Shown: positions 14,628-22,555 of the stretch, piece by piece | Numbering within the stretch: position 1 is the first letter of the stretch | Layout of the letters: the number at the start of each line of letters is the position of its first letter | NCBI GenBank assembly: GCA_026002025.1 | Contig: BOAU01000016.1 | Coordinates: 1 to 31,224 of the forward strand | Length of the DNA: 31,224 nt | Reading direction: 5' to 3' | DNA from: Spirochaetia bacterium | Lineage (GTDB): Bacteria; Spirochaetota; Spirochaetia; Treponematales; Breznakiellaceae | Position numbers and translations under genes: made by a program | The notes under the pieces: generated by a model | What the model was told of the DNA's origin: nothing | Database searches by the model: none | The model's input: only the letters and a program-made list of their open reading frames with translations

Positions 14628-15929
14628 ATGAAAAAAACAGGCTTTAGTCAGTATGTGGGGCTTACCTTTCTCATCGGCTTCGGCTTTTTCACCATGGGGC
14701 TGATGGACCCACTCTACGATACCTACGTCCCCATCTTTTTGCGGCGCTACCTTTCGTCAAATTCCGCGGTTGGGGGGATCATGACGGTGGACAATATCCT
14801 CCAACTGTTGCTTATCCCGGTCATATCCGTGTGGTCAGACCGCACCCGGACCCGGCTGGGCCGGCGGATGCCCTTTATCGTGGTGATGCTGCCCGCTTCG
14901 GCGGTGTTATTCAGCTTGATCCCGCCCATGGCGGCCCTGTCCCTGACGGCCCTCATCGCCATCATCTTCTTTTTTAACATCTTCAAGACATCGGTACGGG
15001 GACCCGTGGTGGCCTTGATGCCCGACACCATCCCCGGGGACTTCCGGTCCGAGGCAAACGGGGTGATCAACATGATGGGGGGCTTCGGGCTTATTGTGAG
15101 TACCCTGATCCTGGCCCGGCTCATGGAACTGCCCCCGATTTTTGGGAATTCCGCCGGGGGGCTCCCCTTCAATATCGCATCCATCTTCATTGTTGCGGCG
15201 GTGTTGGTGTTGCTGCTCTTTTTCCGGGAAAAACTCCCGGAAAAAACTGCGAATACCGGGGAAAAGGTCCCGGTTATCGCCTCCATACAACAGGTTTTCA
15301 GCGGGCAGACCAATGAAGGCAAAAAAGATTACAGCGTGGCCCGGATTTTGATCTCCATCTTCTTCTGGTTCACGGCCTACGAGGGGGCAAAGCCCTTTTT
15401 GGGGCTTTACATGGTGGAAGCCATGGGGGTTTCCGAGGGGAATGCCGCCCTGGCCCAGGGGATCGCCGGGGTTTCCAGTGTGATCATGGCGATCCCTGCG
15501 GGCTACCTGGCCCACCGGCTGGGGCGGCGGCGGTTTATCCGGCTCAGCCTCGTCGGTCTTGCCGCAGTTCTCCTGCTGATACCCCTGAGCGGGTTTTTGG
15601 GGCCCCGGGCCGGGCTGGACGCATCCGGGGCGCTCATCCTTTTCCTGATCCTGATGTTCCTCTACGGGGCGGTCTGGATCGGGGTGGTGGTCAATTCCTT
15701 CCCCATGCTCTGGCAGATGGCAAGTTTCGGCAATATGGGGATCTATACCGGATTGTACTATACCTTTAGCCAGGGCGCGGCGATCCTTTCGCCCCCCATC
15801 ACCGGGGCAATCATCGACCTGTCCGGGTATCCGGGGATTTTTATCTTCGGGGCGGCCTGTATGCTTATCGCTTGGTTCACCATGGGCGGGGTAAAAGCCG
15901 GAGAACCGGTAAAAGATACCCAGGGCTAG
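14628..15929 (+). CDS. MFS transporter, sugar-type (GPH/SLC45-like)
   Basis: The 433-residue protein has about 12 hydrophobic helices. The cytoplasmic loop between helices 2 and 3 reads SDRTRTRLGRRMPF (70-83), the signature of GPH/SLC45-type sugar:cation symporters. VVALMPDTIPGDFRSEANG in the next loop is also characteristic. A long polar loop (about 205-245) separates the two halves. Substrate is probably a mono- or oligosaccharide, unproven. AGAGGA lies 6 bases before the ATG. It is followed by deoD in the same direction with a ~66-base gap. Confidence 0.88.
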   Translation: MKKTGFSQYVGLTFLIGFGFFTMGLMDPLYDTYVPIFLRRYLSSNSAVGGIMTVDNILQLLLIPVISVWSDRTRTRLGRRMPFIVVMLPASAVLFSLIPPMAALSLTALIAIIFFFNIFKTSVRGPVVALMPDTIPGDFRSEANGVINMMGGFGLIVSTLILARLMELPPIFGNSAGGLPFNIASIFIVAAVLVLLLFFREKLPEKTANTGEKVPVIASIQQVFSGQTNEGKKDYSVARILISIFFWFTAYEGAKPFLGLYMVEAMGVSEGNAALAQGIAGVSSVIMAIPAGYLAHRLGRRRFIRLSLVGLAAVLLLIPLSGFLGPRAGLDASGALILFLILMFLYGAVWIGVVVNSFPMLWQMASFGNMGIYTGLYYTFSQGAAILSPPITGAIIDLSGYPGIFIFGAACMLIAWFTMGGVKAGEPVKDTQG

Positions 15930-15995
15930 AATATCGGCCTTACCGCCGGAGCCCGTAATGGGTTATATTTGAGATGTTAAGGAGGAGTGTTGATC

Positions 15996-16700
15996 ATGTC
16001 CACTCATATTGCAGCTAAAGCCGGGGAGATTGCGGAGGCGATTCTGCTGCCCGGCGACCCCCTGCGGGCCAAATTTATTGCCGAGAATTATCTTGAAAAT
16101 GCGCATCAGTACACCAGTGTGCGGAACATATTCGGCTACACCGGAACATGGAAGGGCAAACCGGTGTCGGTGCAGGGGACCGGTATGGGAATCCCATCGG
16201 TTTCAATCTATGTAAACGAGCTGTTCCGGGATTACGGGGTGAAACGGGCGATCCGCATCGGTACTGCGGGTTCCATCCAGGAAGAGGTGAAGCTCCGGGA
16301 CCTGGTTATCGCCATGTCCGCCTGTACCGATTCGGGGGCCAACAGCATCCGCTTTGGAGGGAGGAGCTTTGCCCCCACCGCCAGCTTCAGTCTGCTCAAA
16401 ACCGCCTATGACATTGCAGTTGCCAAGAGCTGGCAGCCCGCGGTCGGCCCCGTGGTTTCCGGGGATATGTTCTACACCGAAGATCCCGACGACTGGAAGC
16501 TCTGGGCCAAATACGGCTGCCTTGCCCTGGAAATGGAATGCGCCGAGCTTTACACCCTGGCGGCCAAATACGGCCGGGAAGCCCTCTGCCTTTTAACCAT
16601 CTCCGACAGCATGATCACCGGGGAGGCCACCTCCGCCGAGGATAGGCAGACCAGCTTTACCCGGATGATGGAGGTGGCTTTGGAGACGGCGGTTTCCTGA
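15996..16700 (+). CDS. deoD: Purine nucleoside phosphorylase, DeoD type
   Basis: The start at 15996 ([11 protein letters not shown]) is set by AAGGAGGAG (15979-15987) and by the family's usual N-terminus. The 234 residues include [16 protein letters not shown] with Arg24, IGTAGSIQ (88-95), [15 protein letters not shown] (179-193) and catalytic Asp204 in [10 protein letters not shown], at the same number as in E. coli. The enzyme cleaves purine nucleosides with phosphate to base and (deoxy)ribose 1-phosphate in the cytoplasm, as a hexamer. A small hairpin (16719-16733) follows without a T-tract. Confidence 0.97.
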   Translation: MSTHIAAKAGEIAEAILLPGDPLRAKFIAENYLENAHQYTSVRNIFGYTGTWKGKPVSVQGTGMGIPSVSIYVNELFRDYGVKRAIRIGTAGSIQEEVKLRDLVIAMSACTDSGANSIRFGGRSFAPTASFSLLKTAYDIAVAKSWQPAVGPVVSGDMFYTEDPDDWKLWAKYGCLALEMECAELYTLAAKYGREALCLLTISDSMITGEATSAEDRQTSFTRMMEVALETAVS

Positions 16701-16751
16701 TCCTCAACCGAGCAGCGTCGAACCTTCGGTTCGCGGTTCCCCTCTTGACAG

Positions 16752-16781
16752 TTGACCTTCTGGCCCGGCCTGATGTATAGT
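16752..16781 (+). promoter_or_regulatory. tRNA-Leu promoter
   Basis: TTGACC (16752-16757) and TATAGT (16776-16781) are 18 bases apart. The expected start lies a few bases before the mature tRNA 5' end at 16792. A second TTGACA (16745-16750) overlaps but has poorer spacing. Confidence 0.6.
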
Positions 16782-16791
16782 ATTGGAACAG

Positions 16792-16875
16792 GCCCAGATG
16801 GTGGAATTGGTAGACACGCTGGTTTCAGGTACCAGTGCCTTCACCGGCATGGAAGTTCGAGTCTTCTTCTGGGCA
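16792..16875 (+). tRNA. tRNA-Leu (anticodon CAG)
   Basis: An 84-base gene folds into a class II tRNA. The acceptor stem is GCCCAGA with TCTGGGC and discriminator A. The D-arm contains TTGGTAGA, and the anticodon stem CTGGT/ACCAG holds loop TTCAGGT, giving anticodon CAG. The variable arm is long (TGCC...GGCA), and the T-arm has the TTCGAGT loop. The 3' CCA is not encoded. It has its own promoter and terminator. Confidence 0.97.
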
Positions 16876-16919
16876 AAGGGCTAATTCTTTGTAATACAAG
16901 GGATTAGCCCTTCTTTTTT
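16876..16919 (+). terminator. Intrinsic terminator of tRNA-Leu
   Basis: AAGGGCTAAT (16876-16885) and ATTAGCCCTT (16903-16912) form a perfect 10-bp stem with a 17-base loop, followed by a run of T to 16919. Confidence 0.9.
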
Positions 16920-16987
16920 GTCTAAATAATGTCAAAAAAGCCCAAAAAAGAGTTATACTTTCAGATTCCTAATTAGGGAGCCTATAA

Positions 16988-18805
16988 TTGAAAGCGCAGC
17001 TGCACAACCAAATCGTAAGCTTTATCTGGGGCATCGCCGATGACTGCCTCCGGGATGTCTATGTTCGCGGCAAATACCGCAACGTCATTCTCCCTATGAC
17101 GGTAATCCGCCGCCTTGACGCTGTTCTCTCTCCCACAAAAGACGCCGTCCTGAGTATGAAGAAGAACCTCGACAAAGGCAAAGTTACCAACCAAACCCCA
17201 GCGCTGTGCAGCGCCGCAGGTCAGGCCTTCTGCAACGCTTCACCCTTTATGCTCAAAGACCTAACCGCCCGTACAAGCCCGGCAAAACTCAAGGCCGATT
17301 TTAAGGCATACCTCGACGGCTTTTCTCCCAATGTCCAGGAAATACTGACCAAATTCAAATTCCGTGACGAAATCCCTACCATGCTTGAGGCCGATATTCT
17401 CGGCGCGGTTATCGAAAAATTTGTTTCCCCGAAAATCAATTTAAGCCCTAAACCGGTGTTGGACGAAAAGGGTAACGAAATCCTCCCCGGCCTTGATAAT
17501 CATGCTATGGGTACAATTTTTGAAGAGCTTATCCGCAAGTTCAACGAAGAAAACAACGAGGAAGCCGGGGAACACTTTACGCCCCGTGATGTGGTTGAAC
17601 TCATGGCCGATTTAATCTTTACCCCGGTAGCCGGTAAAATCCTCGACTCCACCTATTCCTGCTATGACGGCGCCTGCGGTTCAGGCGGTATGCTTACGGT
17701 CGCCGAAAATCGCCTCGTGGAACTTGCCAAAAAGAAGAAAAAGAAGGTATCCATCCATCTGTTCGGGCAGGAGGTTCAGGGCGAAACATACGCAATCGCA
17801 AAGGCCGACATGCTCCTTAAAGGTGACGGCGCCCAGGCTGATAATATCGCCTTCGCTTCAACCCTATCAGGCGATGCCAATGCCTCAAAGGAATTCGACT
17901 TCATGCTTTCCAATCCTCCCTATGGTAAATCCTGGAAAGTTGACGCCGAGAAAATGGGCGGCAAAAAAGGCATTGTTGATACCCGCTTTATTATCCAATT
18001 TGCGGGCGATCCTGAATTCAATATGATTCCCCGCTCCAGCGACGGCCAGCTTCTTTTTTTACTGAATAACGTATCTAAAATGAAAAATGATACGCCTATC
18101 GGCAGCCGGATAGCGGAAGTCCATAACGGTTCATCACTTTTTACCGGGGATGCCGGACAGGGCGAAAGCAACGCCCGCCGCTACATGATAGAAAACGATC
18201 TGGTGGAGGCCATTATCGCCCTGCCGGAAAAGATGTTTTACAATACCGGCATTGCTACGTTTATATGGGTACTTGCCAACAAGAAGGAAAAGAAGCGCCG
18301 GGGAAAGGTTCAGCTTATTGACGCTACAAGCATCAGTACGCCTCTGCGCAAAAACATGGGCGACAAGAACTGCGAGCTTTCAGAAACCAACCGTAAACAA
18401 ATCATCAAACTGTACCTTGATTTTGAGGAAAACGAATACTGCCGCATTTTTAACAATGATGAATTTGCCTACTGGAAAATTACCGTTTGCCAGCCGAAAT
18501 ACGATAAAAAGGGTAAAATTTTGCTGGATAAAAAAGGCAATAAACAGGCCGACAGCGACCTTACCGACACCGAGCAGATACCATTTACCTACGAAGGCGG
18601 CATTGAAGCCTTCTTTGAAAAGGAAGTAAAGCCATACACCAAAGACGCCTGGATTGACGAAAAGCAGACCAAGATTGGGTATGAGGTGAGCTTTACCAAG
18701 TATTTCTACAAGCCGATTGAGTTACGCCCGCTGGAAGCCATTACAGCGGATATAATAAAGTTGGAAGATGAAACAAAAGGTCTGCTAAAGGAAATATTAG
18801 GGTAA
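16988..18805 (+). CDS. hsdM: Type I restriction-modification DNA methyltransferase subunit M
   Basis: A TTG start at 16988 is supported by AGGGAG (16975-16980) 7 bases upstream. The 605-residue protein has the HsdM N-terminal helical domain (to ~150). The N6-adenine methyltransferase domain carries the AdoMet motif CYDGACGSGGML near 225-235 and catalytic NPPYG near 309. GEHFTPRDVVELMADLI is a typical HsdM block. It methylates adenine in the target chosen by HsdS. The C-terminal half includes a charged stretch with KKGKILLDKKGNK. It opens the RM island, with only weak promoter signals upstream. Confidence 0.96.
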   Translation: MKAQLHNQIVSFIWGIADDCLRDVYVRGKYRNVILPMTVIRRLDAVLSPTKDAVLSMKKNLDKGKVTNQTPALCSAAGQAFCNASPFMLKDLTARTSPAKLKADFKAYLDGFSPNVQEILTKFKFRDEIPTMLEADILGAVIEKFVSPKINLSPKPVLDEKGNEILPGLDNHAMGTIFEELIRKFNEENNEEAGEHFTPRDVVELMADLIFTPVAGKILDSTYSCYDGACGSGGMLTVAENRLVELAKKKKKKVSIHLFGQEVQGETYAIAKADMLLKGDGAQADNIAFASTLSGDANASKEFDFMLSNPPYGKSWKVDAEKMGGKKGIVDTRFIIQFAGDPEFNMIPRSSDGQLLFLLNNVSKMKNDTPIGSRIAEVHNGSSLFTGDAGQGESNARRYMIENDLVEAIIALPEKMFYNTGIATFIWVLANKKEKKRRGKVQLIDATSISTPLRKNMGDKNCELSETNRKQIIKLYLDFEENEYCRIFNNDEFAYWKITVCQPKYDKKGKILLDKKGNKQADSDLTDTEQIPFTYEGGIEAFFEKEVKPYTKDAWIDEKQTKIGYEVSFTKYFYKPIELRPLEAITADIIKLEDETKGLLKEILG

Positions 18806-18808
18806 TAA

Positions 18809-18949
18809 ATGAAAAATATTGATTTCTATAAATTGTTTCCAGACATTTTGGACTCAGTGAGTGGAAAATCATATCCGCTCCTGTCGTGGACACATTTTCG
18901 TACTTTGCTACAGGCTGAAAAACAAAACTTAAATATGGAAGAATCATGA
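18809..18949 (+). CDS. 46-residue ORF resembling a DUF1016-N fragment, coupled to hsdS
   Basis: An ATG three bases after the hsdM stop opens a 46-codon frame that overlaps the hsdS start by 4 bases (ATGA). It contains FYKLFPDILDSVSGK and PLLSWTHFRTLLQAE. This aligns with the DUF1016 N-terminal core of the full-length gene in this island (FYLTYPIVQTLSGQ, then LSWSHYCELI). It is too short to be a complete domain, so it is probably the remnant of a second YhcG-like gene, kept as a coupling ORF between hsdM and hsdS. No SD is evident. Confidence 0.55.
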   Translation: MKNIDFYKLFPDILDSVSGKSYPLLSWTHFRTLLQAEKQNLNMEES

Positions 18950-20265
18950 AAGCGTATAAAACATATACTCATCTCAATGAGTTTTGGCTTAATAACATTC
19001 CTCAACATTGGGAACAATTAAAAATTAAACATGTATTGACTGAACGCTCAGAGAAAGGCTTTCCTAAAAAACCTTTATTAGCAGCTACCCAAAATATGGG
19101 TGTAGTTCCTAAAGGTGTGTATGGCAGCAGAACAGTTGAAGCAACAAAAGATTTACATTTATTAAAACTGGTAAAAGTTGGAGACTTTGTTATTAGCCTT
19201 CGTTCATTTCAGGGAGGCATTGAATATGCTTACTATGAAGGGATTATCAGCCCTGCTTATAACATATTGACTCCAAAAAATCAAAATAATTCCGGTTATC
19301 TCAAATATCTTTTCAAGACAATAGATTTTATTGAGTTGTTAAAAAATTGTGTAACAGGTATTCGGGAAGGACAAAATATTGATTACTTAAAATTAAGAGA
19401 TCATATTATTCCTATTCCTCCAATTTCTGAACGAGAAAAGATTGTGCGTTTTCTTGATTGGAAAGTTTCGATGATTAACACCTACATCAAGGCGAAGAAG
19501 AAACAAATTGAATTACTCAAGGAACAAAAACAGGCGATTATCAATCAAGCCGTTACCAAGGGCTTAAATCCTGCCACGCTGATGAAAGACAGCGGTATTG
19601 ATTGGCTGGGGAAAATCCCAGAGGGGTGGGAAGTGGGGCGGTTGAAAACGGTTACCCGTCTTTCAAATGAAAAAGAAATCGGTAATACAAAGGTTTATGT
19701 AGGATTAGAGAACATTGAATCATGGACGGGTAAATATATTTGCAACACTGAGACAGAGGCAGATAGTGCCTGTAATGTTTTTTACAAAGGCAATTTACTG
19801 TTTGGAAAATTACGTCCTTATCTCGCAAAAACATGGCTTGCTGATTTCGGCGGTAACTGTTCAAGTGAGTTTCTCGTGTTATCGCAGTTTAGAATAATGT
19901 CAGAATATGTGTATTTTCTATTTTTCTCAAAACCATTCATCAACAATATAAACGCCTCAACGTATGGCGCAAAGATGCCAAGGGCAAGTTGGGAATTTAT
20001 TGGAAATTGCAAAATACCAATTCCGTCAAAACCGGAACAAGAGCAGATAATTAATTTTCTCAACGGTATATGCAAAAAATGCGACAAACTACTTAAAAAA
20101 GAGCGCGCTCAAATCTCTTTATTACAAGAATACCGCACCCGCCTCATCTCCGATGTAGTTACGGGCAAGGTGGATGTGCGCGAGGTGAAAGTGCCGGAAG
20201 TTGTCGTTGAAAATAAAGCAGCCGTGGAAATTGATGAATTGATAGAGGGGATTAGATGGATTTAA
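18946..20265 (+). CDS. hsdS: Type I restriction specificity subunit S
   Basis: The 439-residue protein has two target-recognition domains (about 10-155 and 205-370). Each is followed by a conserved helical spacer: ISEREKIVRFLDWK...KKQIELLKEQKQAIINQAV in the middle and KPEQEQIINFLNGICKKC plus LLQEYRTRLISDVVTGKVDV at the end. DSGIDWLGKIPEGWEV, starting the second half, is a hallmark of HsdS. The two domains read the two halves of a bipartite DNA site. Recognition domains are more A+T-rich than hsdM, consistent with exchange. It overlaps the next gene by 10 bases. Confidence 0.95.
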   Translation: MKAYKTYTHLNEFWLNNIPQHWEQLKIKHVLTERSEKGFPKKPLLAATQNMGVVPKGVYGSRTVEATKDLHLLKLVKVGDFVISLRSFQGGIEYAYYEGIISPAYNILTPKNQNNSGYLKYLFKTIDFIELLKNCVTGIREGQNIDYLKLRDHIIPIPPISEREKIVRFLDWKVSMINTYIKAKKKQIELLKEQKQAIINQAVTKGLNPATLMKDSGIDWLGKIPEGWEVGRLKTVTRLSNEKEIGNTKVYVGLENIESWTGKYICNTETEADSACNVFYKGNLLFGKLRPYLAKTWLADFGGNCSSEFLVLSQFRIMSEYVYFLFFSKPFINNINASTYGAKMPRASWEFIGNCKIPIPSKPEQEQIINFLNGICKKCDKLLKKERAQISLLQEYRTRLISDVVTGKVDVREVKVPEVVVENKAAVEIDELIEGIRWI

Positions 20266-21407
20266 GAGCCGTTTTTAATGGGATTGCCAAAAAGCTTTTA
20301 ACAGATTTTGAAATTTCATCGCAAATACCGCATGGTACTGATAAAGGAACCTTTAGAGAAGGTTCATTAAGAAAATTTCTTGAAGAAGGTAAAATGCCCA
20401 AAAAATATTCACTTGGTCATGGGCAAATAATAACAAGAAAGAATGAAATATCTAAAAGTATAGATATCATCATATTTGATAATATTGAAAATTCGCCATT
20501 GATTTTTGATGAATCGACTCAAATATTTCCAATTGAATCCGTTTACGGAATAATTGAGTGTAAATCTCATTTATCCAAAGATAAGCTACTAGAAGGGCTT
20601 GAAAATATTAAATCTGTAAAATCAATAGCTCCCCGAGATTATGCAATAAGAAAAGAACCTAGTGGTATAACAAGCTACCCAAGATCATCACCATTTGGAA
20701 TAATATTTGCCTATTCCCTTGGAGATAACAGCATAGACTCTATTGAACGTAATATTTCCGAATGGGAAAAAGTTAATGATCCTAAGTATTGGCCTAATCT
20801 TGTTGTTGTATTGAACGAAGCCTTGATTTTTCATAGGAATACACCGGATTTAAATATTGTAATCACTAATGAAGCAATTAAGAAAGATGTAATCCTTGGG
20901 AGCAATCGTCATAAAGATCAGGTGTTCTTTAATTTTTATATTTATCTTATGGATATGTGTTCATCAATGCAAATAGGAGGCTTTAATCTTAGGGACTATT
21001 TCAATCTACCTGAAAGAATGAATGATCTTTTTGTAAAAGGCAATGACCATTTTATTGCTAGAGAGACTCAGAAAATGTCTCGTCTTAAATATGATTTCTT
21101 AAAAAAAGTATATGAATATTGTGATGATACTAATAAATCAAATTATGTTGACGTTTTTAAAAGAGGGACAGGTACTTTTATATTTGCATTTGATGAAAAA
21201 AAATACTCAAAGATTGTTGCCTATCTATATAATCCTGATAATTATCCGGGTGTACACGAAGTCAGTAATGCGATAGAAATAATTGACGGTATACCTAAAA
21301 TTACAAAAGATGTATGCTTTCCTTGGATTAAATTAGAAATTAATGATAAATTAATATTTTTACCATGGAGCTATGTGATAGATGAACATTTTGAAATTGT
21401 TGAATAA
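20256..21407 (+). CDS. DUF6602-like putative PD-(D/E)XK nuclease
   Basis: The ATG at 20256 lies inside the 3' end of hsdS. The 383-residue protein shows Glu35 (FREGSLRKFL), KYSLGHGQIIT, Asp70 (SIDIIIFD) and Glu101/Lys103 (VYGIIECKS). This is the spacing and strand pattern of PD-(D/E)XK nucleases and of the DUF6602 family as I recall it. The C-terminal half (about 190-383) is unassigned. No membrane segments are present. Embedding between hsdS and hsdR suggests an accessory defence nuclease. Its A+T content is higher than that of hsdM and hsdR. Confidence 0.7.
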   Translation: MDLRAVFNGIAKKLLTDFEISSQIPHGTDKGTFREGSLRKFLEEGKMPKKYSLGHGQIITRKNEISKSIDIIIFDNIENSPLIFDESTQIFPIESVYGIIECKSHLSKDKLLEGLENIKSVKSIAPRDYAIRKEPSGITSYPRSSPFGIIFAYSLGDNSIDSIERNISEWEKVNDPKYWPNLVVVLNEALIFHRNTPDLNIVITNEAIKKDVILGSNRHKDQVFFNFYIYLMDMCSSMQIGGFNLRDYFNLPERMNDLFVKGNDHFIARETQKMSRLKYDFLKKVYEYCDDTNKSNYVDVFKRGTGTFIFAFDEKKYSKIVAYLYNPDNYPGVHEVSNAIEIIDGIPKITKDVCFPWIKLEINDKLIFLPWSYVIDEHFEIVE

Positions 21408-21475
21408 GATATCTTATACACGAATGAGCAAAGATACATGTGGCGGCGACTATACCGAGCTAAAAAGGAATACTT

Positions 21476-22555
21476 ATGCCCAATAACAAAAAAGAATCCG
21501 GGCTTGGGCCTGGAAAACAACAAAACCACCTCACACATGAAACCGCACTTGTAGGCCTTGTCAGCCAAATCAAGGAGTTGCTGACTAATGCCCGCCGCGC
21601 TGTGGCGCGTGATATAGATGAGTATATCATCAGGACAAACTGGGAAATTGGACGCGTGATTGTTGAGCAGGAACAAGACGGAAAGATAAAGGCTCAATAC
21701 GGTGATAAACTGCTGACCGTGTTATCCAAAGAGCTTACGCGGGAGCTTGGACGCGGCTTTTCCCGCTCAAATATTGCAAATATGCGCTTGTTTTACCTGA
21801 CATATCCAATTGTCCAGACACTGTCTGGACAATTAAGCTGGTCCCATTACTGTGAACTGATTAGCATAAAAGACCCTGACGCCCGTTCTTTTTATGAGCA
21901 TGAAACGAGTAATGCGAATTGGTCGGTGCGTGAGCTCCAGCGGCAAATAGAAACATCACTGTTTGAACGTTTATTGCTGTCATCCGGCAAGAAAAACAAA
22001 GAAAAAGTGCTTGAACTGGCCAGGAAAGGCACGGAGCTAAACAAGCCCGAGGACATTCTGAAAAAGCCCTTTGTCTTTGAATTCCTTGGCAACCGCGAGA
22101 ACAAGCCCATACTTGAAAGGGAACTGGAATACAGGCTTATTCGGCACATAGAGGACTTTTTGCTTGAACTCGGACGCGGATTTATGTTTGTCGGCAGTCA
22201 ACAGCGTATGAATATCGGCAAAAACAACTATTATGTAGACATGGTCTTCTACAATAAGATTTTGAAGGCCTATATATTGATTGACTTAAAGCGTGGTGAA
22301 ATGAAAGCCGAGTATGCAGGCCAGATGAACCAATACCTCAATTACTACAAAACCGAAGTCAATGAAGATACCGATAATCCGCCCATAGGCATTATCCTCT
22401 GTAAAGGCGTGAATGATATTGAAGCTGAATATGCCCTCGGCGGAATCAGCAATCAGGTGTTTGCCTCAAGTTATGTCTACTATATTCCGGACAAGCAGGC
22501 ATTGATTGACGAAGTACGTTCAGTGCTGGAGGAGGATGACGCCAATGCCGACTAA
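21476..22555 (+). CDS. DUF1016/YhcG-family nuclease
   Basis: The ATG at 21476 follows AAAGGA. The 359-residue protein has the DUF1016 N-terminal domain (about 20-165; YIIRTNWEIGRVIVEQEQ, GFSRSNIANMRLFY, QLSWSHYCELI). The C-terminal YhcG PD-(D/E)XK nuclease domain follows (about 195-350). Likely catalytic residues are Asp255 (YYVDMVFYN), Asp270 and Lys272 (ILIDLKRGE), then YAGQMNQYLNYY. Family members are common within type I RM loci. The gene contains a 27-bp palindrome at 21808-21834. Its end overlaps the hsdR start by 11 bases. Confidence 0.9.
   Translation: MPNNKKESGLGPGKQQNHLTHETALVGLVSQIKELLTNARRAVARDIDEYIIRTNWEIGRVIVEQEQDGKIKAQYGDKLLTVLSKELTRELGRGFSRSNIANMRLFYLTYPIVQTLSGQLSWSHYCELISIKDPDARSFYEHETSNANWSVRELQRQIETSLFERLLLSSGKKNKEKVLELARKGTELNKPEDILKKPFVFEFLGNRENKPILERELEYRLIRHIEDFLLELGRGFMFVGSQQRMNIGKNNYYVDMVFYNKILKAYILIDLKRGEMKAEYAGQMNQYLNYYKTEVNEDTDNPPIGIILCKGVNDIEAEYALGGISNQVFASSYVYYIPDKQALIDEVRSVLEEDDANAD
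21808..21834. repeat. 27-bp palindrome inside the DUF1016 gene
   Basis: AATTGTCCAGACA (21808-21820) and TGTCTGGACAATT (21822-21834) are perfect reverse complements around one base. It encodes part of YPIVQTLSGQLSW, a variable joint just before the conserved LSWSHY. Confidence 0.85.

Noticed and set aside
15219..15245. Perfect 11-bp inverted repeat (TTTTTCCGGGA/TCCCGGAAAAA) inside the MFS transporter gene
   Set aside because: It lies in the middle of an intact reading frame encoding the central loop. A terminator there would be counterproductive, and the repeat follows from the residues FREKLPEKT. Not called as a feature.
16719..16733. CGAACC/GGTTCG hairpin after deoD as a terminator
   Set aside because: No T-tract and only a 6-bp stem; kept as a remark in the deoD entry.
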